Shown piece by piece: positions 26,538-35,100 of a stretch of DNA of 64,000 nucleotides. This DNA comes from an uncultured Oscillospiraceae bacterium. GTDB taxonomy: Bacteria; Bacillota; Clostridia; Oscillospirales; Ruminococcaceae. The notes under the pieces were generated by a model. It was not told the DNA's origin. It saw only the letters and a program-made list of their open reading frames with translations, and searched no databases. The stretch is from the NCBI GenBank assembly GCA_900547385.1, contig URGQ01000002.1, positions 1 to 64,000 of the forward strand, read 5' to 3'. How positions within the stretch are numbered: the first letter of the stretch is position 1; the number at the start of each line of letters is the position of its first letter. A program made the translations under genes and the position numbers.

Positions 26538-27215
26538 ATGTCCATGGAGGCTTTGCAGGAGAGGATCGGTTATCATTTTCACGATAAAGCGCTTTTGGAG
26601 CGCGCACTGATTCATTCCTCCTACGCCAATGAAAGCCGGCAGAAAATAGAGTGCAACGAGCGGATGGAGTTCCTGGGAGACGCGGTGCTTTCCATCATCG
26701 TGGCGGATCATATCTTCCATAAGTTCCACCTGGCGGAGGGCGACCTGACCAGAATTCGCGCGAGCCTGGTGTGCGAAAAGAGCCTGTTTGAATTTGCCCA
26801 GAAGATACAGCTGGGCCAGGAGCTGCTGCTGGGTCATGGCGAGGAGCAGACCGGCGGCCGGGAGCGGCCCTCGGTGGTGAGCGATGCCTTTGAGGCGCTG
26901 ATCGCCGGCATTTACCTGGACGGCGGGCTGGAGGCGGCCCAGCGGTTTGTGCTGCCCTTTGTGGAGGAGGACCTGACCCATGAGGCGGCGCCTTTTGTGG
27001 ATTACAAGACCCGCCTGCAGGAGATCATCCAGAAGAACCCGGAGGAACGGGTAGAGTATGTGCTGGTTTCCGCCGAAGGCCCCGATCACGATAAAAAGTT
27101 TGTGGTGGAAGTACACCTGAACAGCAATGTGATAGGCCGTGGTGCGAGCCGCAGCAAAAAGGGTGCCGAGCAGGCGGCAGCCCATGAGGCACTGACCCTG
27201 ATGGGTGAGGAATGA
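26538..27215 (+). CDS. rnc: ribonuclease III
   Basis: RNase III cleaves double-stranded RNA in rRNA and mRNA processing. The 225-residue protein has the catalytic signature ERMEFLGDAVLS (about residues 40-51), the second acidic cluster VSDAFEALIAGIYLD and a C-terminal dsRNA-binding domain (about 155-224, DYKTRLQEIIQ and GRGASRSKKGAEQAAAHEAL). GAGGGTG precedes ATG 26538; an in-frame ATG at 26544 is an alternative. It is followed by a terminator rather than running into smc. Confidence 0.96.
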   Translation: MSMEALQERIGYHFHDKALLERALIHSSYANESRQKIECNERMEFLGDAVLSIIVADHIFHKFHLAEGDLTRIRASLVCEKSLFEFAQKIQLGQELLLGHGEEQTGGRERPSVVSDAFEALIAGIYLDGGLEAAQRFVLPFVEEDLTHEAAPFVDYKTRLQEIIQKNPEERVEYVLVSAEGPDHDKKFVVEVHLNSNVIGRGASRSKKGAEQAAAHEALTLMGEE

Positions 27216-27219
27216 AAAC

Positions 27220-27266
27220 CAAAAATGAGCCGGTATTCCGTAAAAGGAGTACCGGCTTGTGATTTT
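27220..27266. terminator. bidirectional terminator between rnc and the ferredoxin-like gene
   Basis: GCCGGTA (27229-27235) pairs with TACCGGC (27250-27256), with further pairing in the loop. On the - strand the stem is followed by TCATTTTT, and on the + strand by TTGTGATTTTTATT, so it can end both convergent genes. Confidence 0.75.
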
Positions 27267-27276
27267 TATTGGGGAG

Positions 27277-27960
27277 TTACAGCAGGGTGCCATTGGTGCG
27301 GATGGTGACGACCCGCAGGGGGATCGCCTTGCCGCTAGCAGCCAGAGCAGTGTGGGCGGCGTGCTCCAGCCCGCCGCAGCAAGGGACCTCCATGCGCAGC
27401 AGGGTGACGCTTTGGATGGAATTGGCCGCGAGAATGGCGGTGAGCTTTTCGGCGTAGTCGTAGGCATCCAGCTTGGGACAGCCGATGAGGGTGACGCGCC
27501 CCTGCATGAAGTCCCGGTGGAAATCAGCATAGGCGTAGGCGGTGCAATCGGCGGCGATGAGCAGATGCGCGCCGGCAAAGCAGGGCGCCCCGGGGGAGAT
27601 CAGGCGGATCTGGCAGGGCCACTGGGCCAGCTGAGAGGGGATAGTGCCATCCCCAGTGGGAGCGGCCTGCTGCTGGAACAGCTTGGTGGCGGAACCGGGA
27701 CAGCCATGGAAGGCGGCCTTCTTTTGGGCCATGTGCTGCTGCACGGCGGCTTCATCGTAGGCGGCGGCTTCCCGCTCCACAAAGGTGATGGCCCCGGTGG
27801 GACAGGCGGGCAGACAGTCGCCCAGACCATCGCAGTAGTCATCGCGCAGCAGGCGGGCCTTGCCCTCCACCATGCCGATGGCGCCCTCGTGACAGGCGGC
27901 GGCGCAGATGCCGCAGCCGGTGCATTTTTTCTTATCTATCTGGATAATTCTACGGATCAT
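27277..27960 (-). CDS. 4Fe-4S ferredoxin-type protein
   Basis: The 227-residue protein begins with two cluster-binding motifs: CTGCGICAAACHEGAI and a second, CDGLGDCLPACPTGAI, within residues 1-55. The remainder holds further cysteines (GCPGS near residue 86, GCPKL near 160 and PCCGG near 194) that could bind another cluster or act in redox. Proteins with this layout occur widely in anaerobes as electron carriers; the partner is unknown. AAGGAGGT just upstream sets the start at MIRRIIQ; the longer frame from 27990 is rejected. It is a lone - strand gene with its own promoter. Confidence 0.82.
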   Translation of the reverse strand: MIRRIIQIDKKKCTGCGICAAACHEGAIGMVEGKARLLRDDYCDGLGDCLPACPTGAITFVEREAAAYDEAAVQQHMAQKKAAFHGCPGSATKLFQQQAAPTGDGTIPSQLAQWPCQIRLISPGAPCFAGAHLLIAADCTAYAYADFHRDFMQGRVTLIGCPKLDAYDYAEKLTAILAANSIQSVTLLRMEVPCCGGLEHAAHTALAASGKAIPLRVVTIRTNGTLL

Positions 27961-27988
27961 GGAATGACCTCCTTGCGGTGATGGGACC

Positions 27989-28017
27989 ATTATACCGCAA
28001 ATAGGGCGAAGAGAAAA
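27989..28017 (-). promoter_or_regulatory. promoter of the ferredoxin-like gene
   Basis: On the - strand, TTTTCT (28017-28012), 17 bases, then a perfect TATAAT (27994-27989). The start codon follows 29 bases later. The -35 is poor. Confidence 0.6.
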
Positions 28018-28024
28018 GATTTTC

Positions 28025-28053
28025 TTGTGAAAAGGGCAAAAAAGGAGTATAAT
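28025..28053 (+). promoter_or_regulatory. promoter of the smc operon
   Basis: TTGTGA (28025-28030), 17 bases, TATAAT (28048-28053). A second TATAAT lies at 28061-28066. It is divergent from the ferredoxin-gene promoter, with only about 7 bases between the two -35 hexamers. Confidence 0.7.
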
Positions 28054-28125
28054 ATTACCCTATAATGAGTTAGTATGCAATTTACCCCAAAACGAGAGAA
28101 ACCTGACAGGACAGGAGGAGATGCC

Positions 28126-31100
28126 ATGAAGCTGAAAGCGGTGGAAATGCAGGGGTTCAAGTCCTTCCCCGACCGCACAAAGCTGACCTTTGATGACGGG
28201 ATTACGGTCATTGTGGGGCCAAACGGCAGCGGCAAAAGCAATATCAGCGACGCCATCAAGTGGGTGTTCGGCGAGCAATCGGTGAAGAGCCTGCGCGGCG
28301 CCAAGATGGAAGATGTTATTTTCGGCGGGTCCATCAGCCGCAAGCCGACCGGTTTTGCATGGGTGAGCCTGTTTATTGATAATACCGACCGCAGCATTGA
28401 TATCGACAGCGATGAGGTGGTCATCACCCGGCGGCTGTACCGCAGCGGAGAAAGCGAATACCGCATCAATAATAACCCGGTGCGCCTGCGGGATATCAAC
28501 GAGATGTTTATGGATACAGGCCTTGGACGGGATGGCTATTCGGTCATTGAGCAGGGCAAGATCGCGGAGATCGTGAGCGCGAAAAGCACCCAGCGGCGGG
28601 AAATTTTCGAGGAAGCCGCTGGAATCTCCCGGTTCCGCTACCGCAAGACCGAAGCGGAGCGCAAGCTGCAGCAGGCTGAGGATAACCTGGTGCGCCTGCG
28701 GGATATCATGCAGGAGCTGGAGGACCGGGTAGGCCCCCTGAAGGCCCAGAGCGAAAAGGCCAAGCAGTATGTGGTGCTGGCCGGGGAAAAGAAGTCGCTG
28801 GAGATCAGCCTGTGGCTGGAGCAGCTGGCCAAACTGGGCCGGCAGCTGGCGGAGCTGGAGGACAAGACCCTGCTGGCTGCTAATGACCGCACCACCGCCC
28901 AAAGGCGGCTGGATGAGATCGAGCGGGAGCTGGAGGAGATCCAGCACAAAACACAGGACGCGAACCTGTATATTGAGCATAAGCGCGAGCGCATCAAGGA
29001 GTTTGAGGACGCGATCTCCAACGCTAAGGTGGAGGCAGCGGTCAAGCAGAATACCATTGATCATAATAACGATACCATCGCCGAGCTGGAAAAGGAGCTG
29101 GAGCGCAGTGAGCTTTCCGCCGGGGAGCTGGAGGAAAAGCTGACTGCCCTGCGGGAGGATTACCAAAACCGCCTGGACGAGGCCCAAAAGACCCGCGAAG
29201 CCCTGGAGGGGGGCCAAAAGGCGCTGGAGGCTCAGCGGCAGGAGGAGCACCGCCTGGCGGCAGAGCAGAGCGCGCTGGCGCTGCAAAAGGAGGAGCTGCA
29301 GGGGCAGATCCACCGGGCGGAGCTTTCGGCTGAGACGGCAGGAACGCTGGCCGAGGAAACGGTGACCCGCCTGGAAGCGCTGCGCGGACAGGCCAAGGAC
29401 AAGGATGAAAATCTGAGCCGCCTGCGGGAAGAACTGGCCGGACATAAGGCCTTTGCCGAAGAGCTGCAGGAGCGGCTGCAAAGCCTGCAGAACAGCAAGA
29501 ACGGCTACCTGTATAAGCTGAAAAGCCGCAGTGATAAGCAGGCCGAGGCGGAGAGCCGCCAGCGCAACAGCGAAAAGCTGGCCGGTGAGAAACTGCAGCG
29601 TGCGCAGGTGCTTTCCGACCTGGAAAAGAACTACGAGAGCTTTAATAACAGCGTTAAATTTGTGATGAAGCAGGCCGGCGCAGGTGCCCTGCGGGGCATC
29701 GTGGGTCCGGTATCCAGCCTGATCAAGACCGAAAACCGCTATTCCACCGCGGTGGAGATCGCGCTGGGCGCGGCGATCCAGAATATCGTGGCGCAGGATG
29801 AGGGCGCGGCCAAGCGGGCCATCGCGCTGCTGAAGGAGCGGGGCGCCGGACGGGCGACTTTCCTGCCGCTGACCAATCTCAAGGCGAACCCGGTAAGGGA
29901 AAGCGACCTGGCCGCCCGAGGCGGCTATGTGGGCCTGGCCAGCGAGCTGGTGCAGTGCGATGACCGCTACCGTGAGGTGATGGATTCCCTGCTGGGACGC
30001 ACCATTGTGACGGAGGACATTGACGCCGCGACCGCCATCGCCAAGGCGTACAGCTACCGCTACCGGGTGGTGACGCTGGATGGCCAGGTGGTGAATGCCG
30101 GCGGCAGCCTTACCGGCGGTTCCGTCAATAAGAACGCGTCCATTCTTTCCCGCCGGGGAGAGATAGACGCCCTGACCGCAGAGGCGAAGAAATACGCAAA
30201 GCAGGCGGAGGAGCTGGAGGCCCAGCTGACCGAGCTGCGCCGGGAGACCGATACCATTCAGGCGACGGTGGACGGCATAGAGGCCGAGGAAAAGACCGCG
30301 CGGGAGGATCTCATTTCCGCCCAGACGCTGGTGGACCGCCTAACCGCCAATGTGGAGGAAGCCGAACGCCTAAACGAGCAGGCGCTGCGGGAATACGATG
30401 ACCTGACCGCCCGTATGGAGCAGCTGCGCCAGCAGAAGATCTCCGGCGGCGAGCTGGTGAAGAAACTGACCGAAGAGGTGGAGCGGCTGACCAGGCTTTC
30501 GGCCGAGGGTATGGCTGCCCACGAAATGTTGACTGCGGCCATCACCGAAGCTGCCGAAAAGGTGACTGCCCTGCAGATGGAGGACATCGCCCGGCAGAAG
30601 GACTGCGAAGCCGTCCAGATGGCCATTGAGCAGATGGAGGGCCAGCAAAGCGGCAGTGAGGCCGCCCTGGCCGCCTTGCGGGAACGACAGGAGCAGCTGA
30701 AAAAGGATAATGAGGCCATCCGGGAGGAGATCGAGCAGATCACCGCTGGGGCGCAAAGCGGCAGCAGCGAGATCGAGGAGCTGCGCCGGGATATCAAGGA
30801 CGCCGATGCACAGCGTGACCAGCTGGAAATGCGCCGCAATATCCTCTCCAAGGAAAACAGCGATGTCATCTCCCGCCGGGAGGCGGCCGCCAGCGAGCTG
30901 CTGCGCCTGCAGGAAAAGAGCGAAGGTATGCAGGAGCAGCAGAACAGCATCAGCGCCAAGATGTGGGAGGAATATGAGCTGACCCGCAGCGAAGCGGCCG
31001 AACAGGCCATCCCGCTGGAGGATGTGGGGGCGGCGCAGAAGCGCCTTTCCGAGCTGCGCGGCAAGATACGGGCGCTGGGTGCCGTGAATGTGGCAGCCAT

Positions 31101-31701
31101 TGAGGAATACGAGGAAGTGAGCGGCCGGTACCGCTTTATGAAGGAGCAGATAGACGACGCCGAAAATGCCAAGAAGGAGCTGACACGGCTCATCACCGAG
31201 CTTTCGGCCCAGATGAGCGCGATCTTTACCGAGCGTTTTGCGGGCATCAACCGCTACTTTGGCGAGATCTTCCGGGAGCTCTTTGGCGGCGGACATGCCG
31301 AGCTGCGCCTGACCGATGCCACCGATCCCCTAGAAACGGGCATCGAGATTATCGTGCAGCCGCCCGGCAAGATCATCAAGAATCTTTCCGCCCTTTCCGG
31401 CGGCGAGCAGGCCTTTGTGGCCATCTGCATCTACTTTGCCATCCTGCGGGTCAATCCCGCGCCGTTCGTTCTCATCGATGAGATAGAGGCGGCACTGGAC
31501 GATGTGAATGTCGGCAAGTTTGCCGCCTACCTGCACCGCATGACCGATCATACCCAGTTTATTTCCATCACCCACCGCCGCGGCACCATGGAACAGGGCG
31601 ATGTGCTGTACGGCGTCACCATGGAGGAGGAGGGCATCAGTAAGCTGCTGCGGCTGGATGTGGCCGAGATGGAAAAGAAATTTGGCAAGAGCCTGAACTA
31701 A
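28126..31701 (+). CDS. smc: chromosome segregation protein SMC
   Basis: SMC condenses and segregates chromosomes with ScpAB. The 1191-residue protein has the N-terminal Walker A (IVGPNGSGKSNISDAIKWVFGE, within residues 30-55), long coiled coils, a hinge in the middle (about 520-680, with RGIVGPVSSLI and GRTIVTEDIDAA) and the C-terminal signature LSGGEQAFVAI plus Walker B VLIDEIEAALDD. AGGAGG at 28113-28118 fits ATG 28126; an upstream in-frame start at 28075 is rejected. It begins a run of closely spaced genes through leuS. Confidence 0.97.
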   Translation: MKLKAVEMQGFKSFPDRTKLTFDDGITVIVGPNGSGKSNISDAIKWVFGEQSVKSLRGAKMEDVIFGGSISRKPTGFAWVSLFIDNTDRSIDIDSDEVVITRRLYRSGESEYRINNNPVRLRDINEMFMDTGLGRDGYSVIEQGKIAEIVSAKSTQRREIFEEAAGISRFRYRKTEAERKLQQAEDNLVRLRDIMQELEDRVGPLKAQSEKAKQYVVLAGEKKSLEISLWLEQLAKLGRQLAELEDKTLLAANDRTTAQRRLDEIERELEEIQHKTQDANLYIEHKRERIKEFEDAISNAKVEAAVKQNTIDHNNDTIAELEKELERSELSAGELEEKLTALREDYQNRLDEAQKTREALEGGQKALEAQRQEEHRLAAEQSALALQKEELQGQIHRAELSAETAGTLAEETVTRLEALRGQAKDKDENLSRLREELAGHKAFAEELQERLQSLQNSKNGYLYKLKSRSDKQAEAESRQRNSEKLAGEKLQRAQVLSDLEKNYESFNNSVKFVMKQAGAGALRGIVGPVSSLIKTENRYSTAVEIALGAAIQNIVAQDEGAAKRAIALLKERGAGRATFLPLTNLKANPVRESDLAARGGYVGLASELVQCDDRYREVMDSLLGRTIVTEDIDAATAIAKAYSYRYRVVTLDGQVVNAGGSLTGGSVNKNASILSRRGEIDALTAEAKKYAKQAEELEAQLTELRRETDTIQATVDGIEAEEKTAREDLISAQTLVDRLTANVEEAERLNEQALREYDDLTARMEQLRQQKISGGELVKKLTEEVERLTRLSAEGMAAHEMLTAAITEAAEKVTALQMEDIARQKDCEAVQMAIEQMEGQQSGSEAALAALRERQEQLKKDNEAIREEIEQITAGAQSGSSEIEELRRDIKDADAQRDQLEMRRNILSKENSDVISRREAAASELLRLQEKSEGMQEQQNSISAKMWEEYELTRSEAAEQAIPLEDVGAAQKRLSELRGKIRALGAVNVAAIEEYEEVSGRYRFMKEQIDDAENAKKELTRLITELSAQMSAIFTERFAGINRYFGEIFRELFGGGHAELRLTDATDPLETGIEIIVQPPGKIIKNLSALSGGEQAFVAICIYFAILRVNPAPFVLIDEIEAALDDVNVGKFAAYLHRMTDHTQFISITHRRGTMEQGDVLYGVTMEEEGISKLLRLDVAEMEKKFGKSLN

Positions 31702-31710
31702 GGAGAACCA

Positions 31711-32619
31711 ATGGGATTTTTTGATATTTTCCGCAAAAGCGTAAAAAAGACCAAGCAGAGCCTGAGCCTGGAGCTGGATAGTTTCTCCGGGAAGATCACC
31801 TTTGATACCCTGGAGGAGCTGGAGGAGATCCTCATCCTGGCCGATGTGGGTGTGACCACAGCGGGCAAGATTTGCTCCCGGCTGGGCGAGCGCATCAAGC
31901 GCCGGAACATTGATTCCACTGAGCTGCGGGAGAATCTCTGCGAGATCGTGACCGAGCTGATGGAGCCGGATGAGCCGCTGGTGACGGAGACCAAGCCCAG
32001 CGTGGTGCTGGTGGTCGGCGTCAACGGGGTGGGCAAGACCACCTCCATCGGCAAGCTGGCCTATTGGCTGCAGGGCCAAGGCAAAAAGGTGCTGCTGGGC
32101 GCGGCGGATACCTTCCGTGCGGCGGCCGGTGAGCAGCTGGGCGTCTGGGCGGAGCGGGTAGGCTGCCAGATGATAAAGCATGCCGAGGGCGCCGACCCCG
32201 CAGCGGTGGTGTATGATAGCATCACCGCCGCCAAGGCCAGAAATGTGGATGTGCTCATCTGTGATACGGCGGGCCGCCTGCACACCAAGAAAAACCTGAT
32301 GGAGGAGCTGGCCAAAATAGACCGTGTGCTGGAGCGGGAAGCCCCCGGCTGCAGTCGTGAAACACTGCTGGTGCTGGATGCCACCACCGGGCAGAATGGG
32401 CTGAACCAGGCGCGGGAATTTGCCGCGGCCTGCGGCGTCACCGGCATCATCTTGACTAAACTGGACGGCACTGCCAAGGGCGGTGTGGCCATCGCTATCC
32501 GGGATCAGCTGGGGCTGCCCATCAAGTTTGTGGGCACCGGCGAGAGCATTGGGGACCTGACCCCCTTCAGCGCTGCAGAATTTGCCCAGGCGCTGCTGCT
32601 GAACGAGGACGAGGAATGA
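31711..32619 (+). CDS. ftsY: signal recognition particle receptor FtsY
   Basis: FtsY docks SRP-ribosome complexes at the membrane. The 302-residue protein is essentially the NG domain: N domain 1-90, G domain with GVNGVGKTTSIGKLA, DTFRAAAGEQL, DTAGRLHTKKNLMEEL, LDATTGQNGLNQA, TKLDGTAKGG and GTGESIGDLTPF. The acidic A domain seen in enteric FtsY is absent, as is common in Gram-positives. It starts 9 bases after smc and overlaps rdgB by 4 bases. Confidence 0.97.
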   Translation: MGFFDIFRKSVKKTKQSLSLELDSFSGKITFDTLEELEEILILADVGVTTAGKICSRLGERIKRRNIDSTELRENLCEIVTELMEPDEPLVTETKPSVVLVVGVNGVGKTTSIGKLAYWLQGQGKKVLLGAADTFRAAAGEQLGVWAERVGCQMIKHAEGADPAAVVYDSITAAKARNVDVLICDTAGRLHTKKNLMEELAKIDRVLEREAPGCSRETLLVLDATTGQNGLNQAREFAAACGVTGIILTKLDGTAKGGVAIAIRDQLGLPIKFVGTGESIGDLTPFSAAEFAQALLLNEDEE

Positions 32620-33209
32620 AGCTGATATTAGCGACCAAAAACGAGCACAAGGTGGAGGAATTCCAGCGCATCCTGGCCCCGTTGGGCTGGCAGGTCATCC
32701 CGCAGGACGCAATTTGTCCGGACCTTGAAATTGAGGAAACCGGCACGACCTTTGCCGAGAATGCATACCTGAAAGCGATGGGCATTTACCGGGCCACCGG
32801 CCTGCCCACCGTGGCGGATGATTCCGGCCTGTGTGTGGATGCCCTGAACGGCGCGCCGGGGGTGTACTCCGCCCGCTATGCCGGGGAGGGGCACGATTCC
32901 GCCGCCAATAATGCCAAGCTGCTGCGGGAGATGGAAAAAATCCCGGATGAAAGGCGCACGGCACGGTTTGTCTGTTCCATTTGCGCAGTGTTTGGGGATG
33001 ATGACATTGTGCAGTGCGAGGGCGCCTGCGAAGGGACCATTGCCCGCCGGCTGCACGGACAGAACGGCTTTGGGTATGACCCGCTGTTCATGGTGGGGGA
33101 GCGCAGCTTTGCAGAGCTGGACGGCCCCGCCAAGGATGCCATCAGCCACCGGGGACGGGCGCTGGCGGCACTGTATGAGAAGCTGAAAGACAGAAAAGAA
33201 GGAGAATGA
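32616..33209 (+). CDS. rdgB: XTP/dITP diphosphatase (RdgB/HAM1 family)
   Basis: Removes deaminated purine nucleotides from the pool. The 197-residue protein shows the family motifs LATKNEHKVEEFQRIL, EETGTTFAENAYLKA, VADDSGLCVDALNGAPGVYSARYAG, NGFGYDPLF and ISHRGRALA. ATGA overlap with ftsY indicates translational coupling. Confidence 0.96.
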   Translation: MKLILATKNEHKVEEFQRILAPLGWQVIPQDAICPDLEIEETGTTFAENAYLKAMGIYRATGLPTVADDSGLCVDALNGAPGVYSARYAGEGHDSAANNAKLLREMEKIPDERRTARFVCSICAVFGDDDIVQCEGACEGTIARRLHGQNGFGYDPLFMVGERSFAELDGPAKDAISHRGRALAALYEKLKDRKEGE

Positions 33210-33210
33210 T

Positions 33211-33501
33211 ATGATGGATTCCAAAACGAGAGCCAAGCTGCGCTCCTATGCCAATACGGTAGAGGCAATTCTGCAGGTGGGCAAAAACGGCATGGGCGAG
33301 GCGCTGCAAAAGCAGGTGGATGACGCCCTGACTGCCCGGGAGCTTATCAAGCTGACGGTGCTGGAGACCGCCCCGGAGACCCCTAGGGAGATGGCGGCGA
33401 CCCTGGCGGAGGCCACCGGCGCCGAGGTGGTGCAGGTGGTGGGCCGCAAGGTGACCCTGTACCGAAAAAACCCCGAAAAGACCATCATTGACCTGCGGTA
33501 A
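33211..33501 (+). CDS. yhbY: YhbY-type (CRM domain) RNA-binding protein
   Basis: This 96-residue CRM/YhbY-fold protein has LRSYANTVEAILQVGKNG (GKxG loop) and ARELIKLTVLE. The family binds pre-ribosomal RNA and takes part in large-subunit assembly. AAGGAG fits ATG 33211 or 33214. It begins one base after the rdgB stop and precedes nadD, the usual Firmicutes order (yqeI in Bacillus). Confidence 0.93.
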   Translation: MMDSKTRAKLRSYANTVEAILQVGKNGMGEALQKQVDDALTARELIKLTVLETAPETPREMAATLAEATGAEVVQVVGRKVTLYRKNPEKTIIDLR

Positions 33502-33515
33502 CGGAGGGGAGAAAA

Positions 33516-34124
33516 GTGGCAAGAATCGGTTTTTACGGCGGTACCTTCAATCCCATCCACCTGGGCCATGTAGGGGTATGCCGTCAGGCGGTAAAGCAGC
33601 TGCGGCTGGATTGCCTGCATGTTATCCCCGCCTTTATTCCGCCGCATAAGGCTTCGCCTGATCTGGCCGCAGGGGAGGACCGGCTGGCAATGTGCCGGCT
33701 GGCCCTGCAGGGGCTGCCGAATATCCTGGCGGATGACTATGAGCTGACCCGCGGCGGCGTCAGCTATACCATCGAGACCATGCGGCATATGCGGGAATGC
33801 TACTCCGAGGACGATTTTTACCTCATCATGGGTACAGATAACTACCTGACCTTTACCGCATGGCGGGAATGGCAGGCGCTGGGCAGAATGTGCACGCTGG
33901 CGGTGGCCAGCCGGGAAGAGGACGATAAGGAAGCCCTCTATCAGCAGGCCCGCCTGCTGGCGCGGGAAGGGGTGCTCAGCATCTTCTTGGATAATCCCGT
34001 GCGGGTGGTGTCCTCCACTGAAATAAGGCAGATGCTGCGCGCCGGGGAGCCCTGCGGGGATCTTTCGCCTGCGGTGGCGGAATACATTGCCGCCCACGGC
34101 CTGTATAAGGGGGAGGACCAATGA
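33516..34124 (+). CDS. nadD: nicotinate-nucleotide adenylyltransferase
   Basis: Makes nicotinate adenine dinucleotide in NAD synthesis. The 202-residue protein has the nucleotidyl-transferase start IGFYGGTFNPIHLGH and the C-terminal VSSTEIRQMLR (ISSTxIR motif). Translation starts with GTG at 33516 after CGGAGGGGAG. It overlaps yqeK by 4 bases. Confidence 0.96.
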   Translation: MARIGFYGGTFNPIHLGHVGVCRQAVKQLRLDCLHVIPAFIPPHKASPDLAAGEDRLAMCRLALQGLPNILADDYELTRGGVSYTIETMRHMRECYSEDDFYLIMGTDNYLTFTAWREWQALGRMCTLAVASREEDDKEALYQQARLLAREGVLSIFLDNPVRVVSSTEIRQMLRAGEPCGDLSPAVAEYIAAHGLYKGEDQ

Positions 34125-34696
34125 CCCGGCAAGAAATGAGGGAAGCCATCCGCCCGCTGATGAGCGAGGAACGCTACCGCCATTCCCTTGGGGTGGAAAA
34201 GGAAGCAGAACGCCTGGCCCGCCGCTGGGGAGAAGACCCCGAAAAGGCGGCGATAGCGGGGATACTGCATGACTGCTGTAAGGAAATGCCCCTCCCAGAA
34301 GCATTGCAAATCATGAGGCGAAGTGCTATAATGACCGAAATCGATTTCCGGGAGCAGCCGCAGCTCATTCACGGGTTTGCGGCAGCGGAAATTCTGGGGC
34401 GCTACGGTGTCCGTGATAAAGATATCGAAAACGCGGTGCGCTACCACACCACCGGCCGGGCCGGTATGAGCCGCCTGGAAAAGATCGTGTACCTGGCGGA
34501 CCTGACCGAGGAGGGGCGGCACTACCCTGATGTAGCCGAGATGCGCCGCTGGGCCGATCGCTCCCTGGATGGAGCCATGCTGTATGCCCTGTGCTACACC
34601 ATCGGCAAGCTCACCCGGCGGAAAAGCCCCATCTGCCGCGAAAGCTGGCAGGCCTACAATGAATATGTAAAACTCTGCAAGGAGGAAAAAGAATGA
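34121..34696 (+). CDS. yqeK: HD-domain bis(5'-nucleosyl)-tetraphosphatase (YqeK type)
   Basis: YqeK enzymes hydrolyse Ap4A symmetrically. The 191-residue protein has HD-domain metal ligands in RYRHSLGVEKEAERLA, AGILHDCCKEMP and NAVRYHTTGRAGMS, and an Asp in IVYLADLTEEGR. Its start overlaps nadD and its stop overlaps rsfS, each by ATGA. Confidence 0.95.
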   Translation: MTRQEMREAIRPLMSEERYRHSLGVEKEAERLARRWGEDPEKAAIAGILHDCCKEMPLPEALQIMRRSAIMTEIDFREQPQLIHGFAAAEILGRYGVRDKDIENAVRYHTTGRAGMSRLEKIVYLADLTEEGRHYPDVAEMRRWADRSLDGAMLYALCYTIGKLTRRKSPICRESWQAYNEYVKLCKEEKE

Positions 34697-35052
34697 ATTC
34701 CAAAGAACTTGCTCTTTCTATCGCCAAATTTCTGGATAGCAAAAAGGCGACCGACCTGGAGGTCATCCAGATCGGCGAGCTGACCACCATCGGGGATTAC
34801 TTTGTGGTGGCCACTGCCAGCAATACCACACTGGTCAAATCGCTGTGCGAGGACCTGGATGAATACCTGGGTCGCCAGGGCATCGAGCCCAAGCGTATCG
34901 AGGGCCGCAGCTCCGCCCAGTGGATCCTGATGGATTACCGCGATGTCATCGTGCATATTTTCTATGCCGAGACCCGCAATTTTTACAGCATCGACCGTGT
35001 ATGGGCCGATGCCCCCCGCCTGCCGCTGGAGCTGGAAGGCGAGAAAAAATAA
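34693..35052 (+). CDS. rsfS: ribosomal silencing factor RsfS
   Basis: RsfS binds L14 and blocks subunit joining under starvation. The 119-residue protein has KKATDLEVIQIGELTTIGDYFVVATA near the start and WILMDYRDVIVHIF, both family landmarks. AAGGAGGAAAAAGA precedes the ATG. It follows yqeK with a 4-base overlap and precedes leuS by 48 bases. Confidence 0.96.
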   Translation: MNSKELALSIAKFLDSKKATDLEVIQIGELTTIGDYFVVATASNTTLVKSLCEDLDEYLGRQGIEPKRIEGRSSAQWILMDYRDVIVHIFYAETRNFYSIDRVWADAPRLPLELEGEKK

Positions 35053-35100
35053 ATTTGATCAAGCGCCCTAAGCGCCGAATGAGGTTGGGAGGACAGACCG

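Noticed and set aside
35053..35100. T-box leader before leuS
   Set aside because: Only 48 bases separate rsfS and leuS, with no T-box sequence or terminator.
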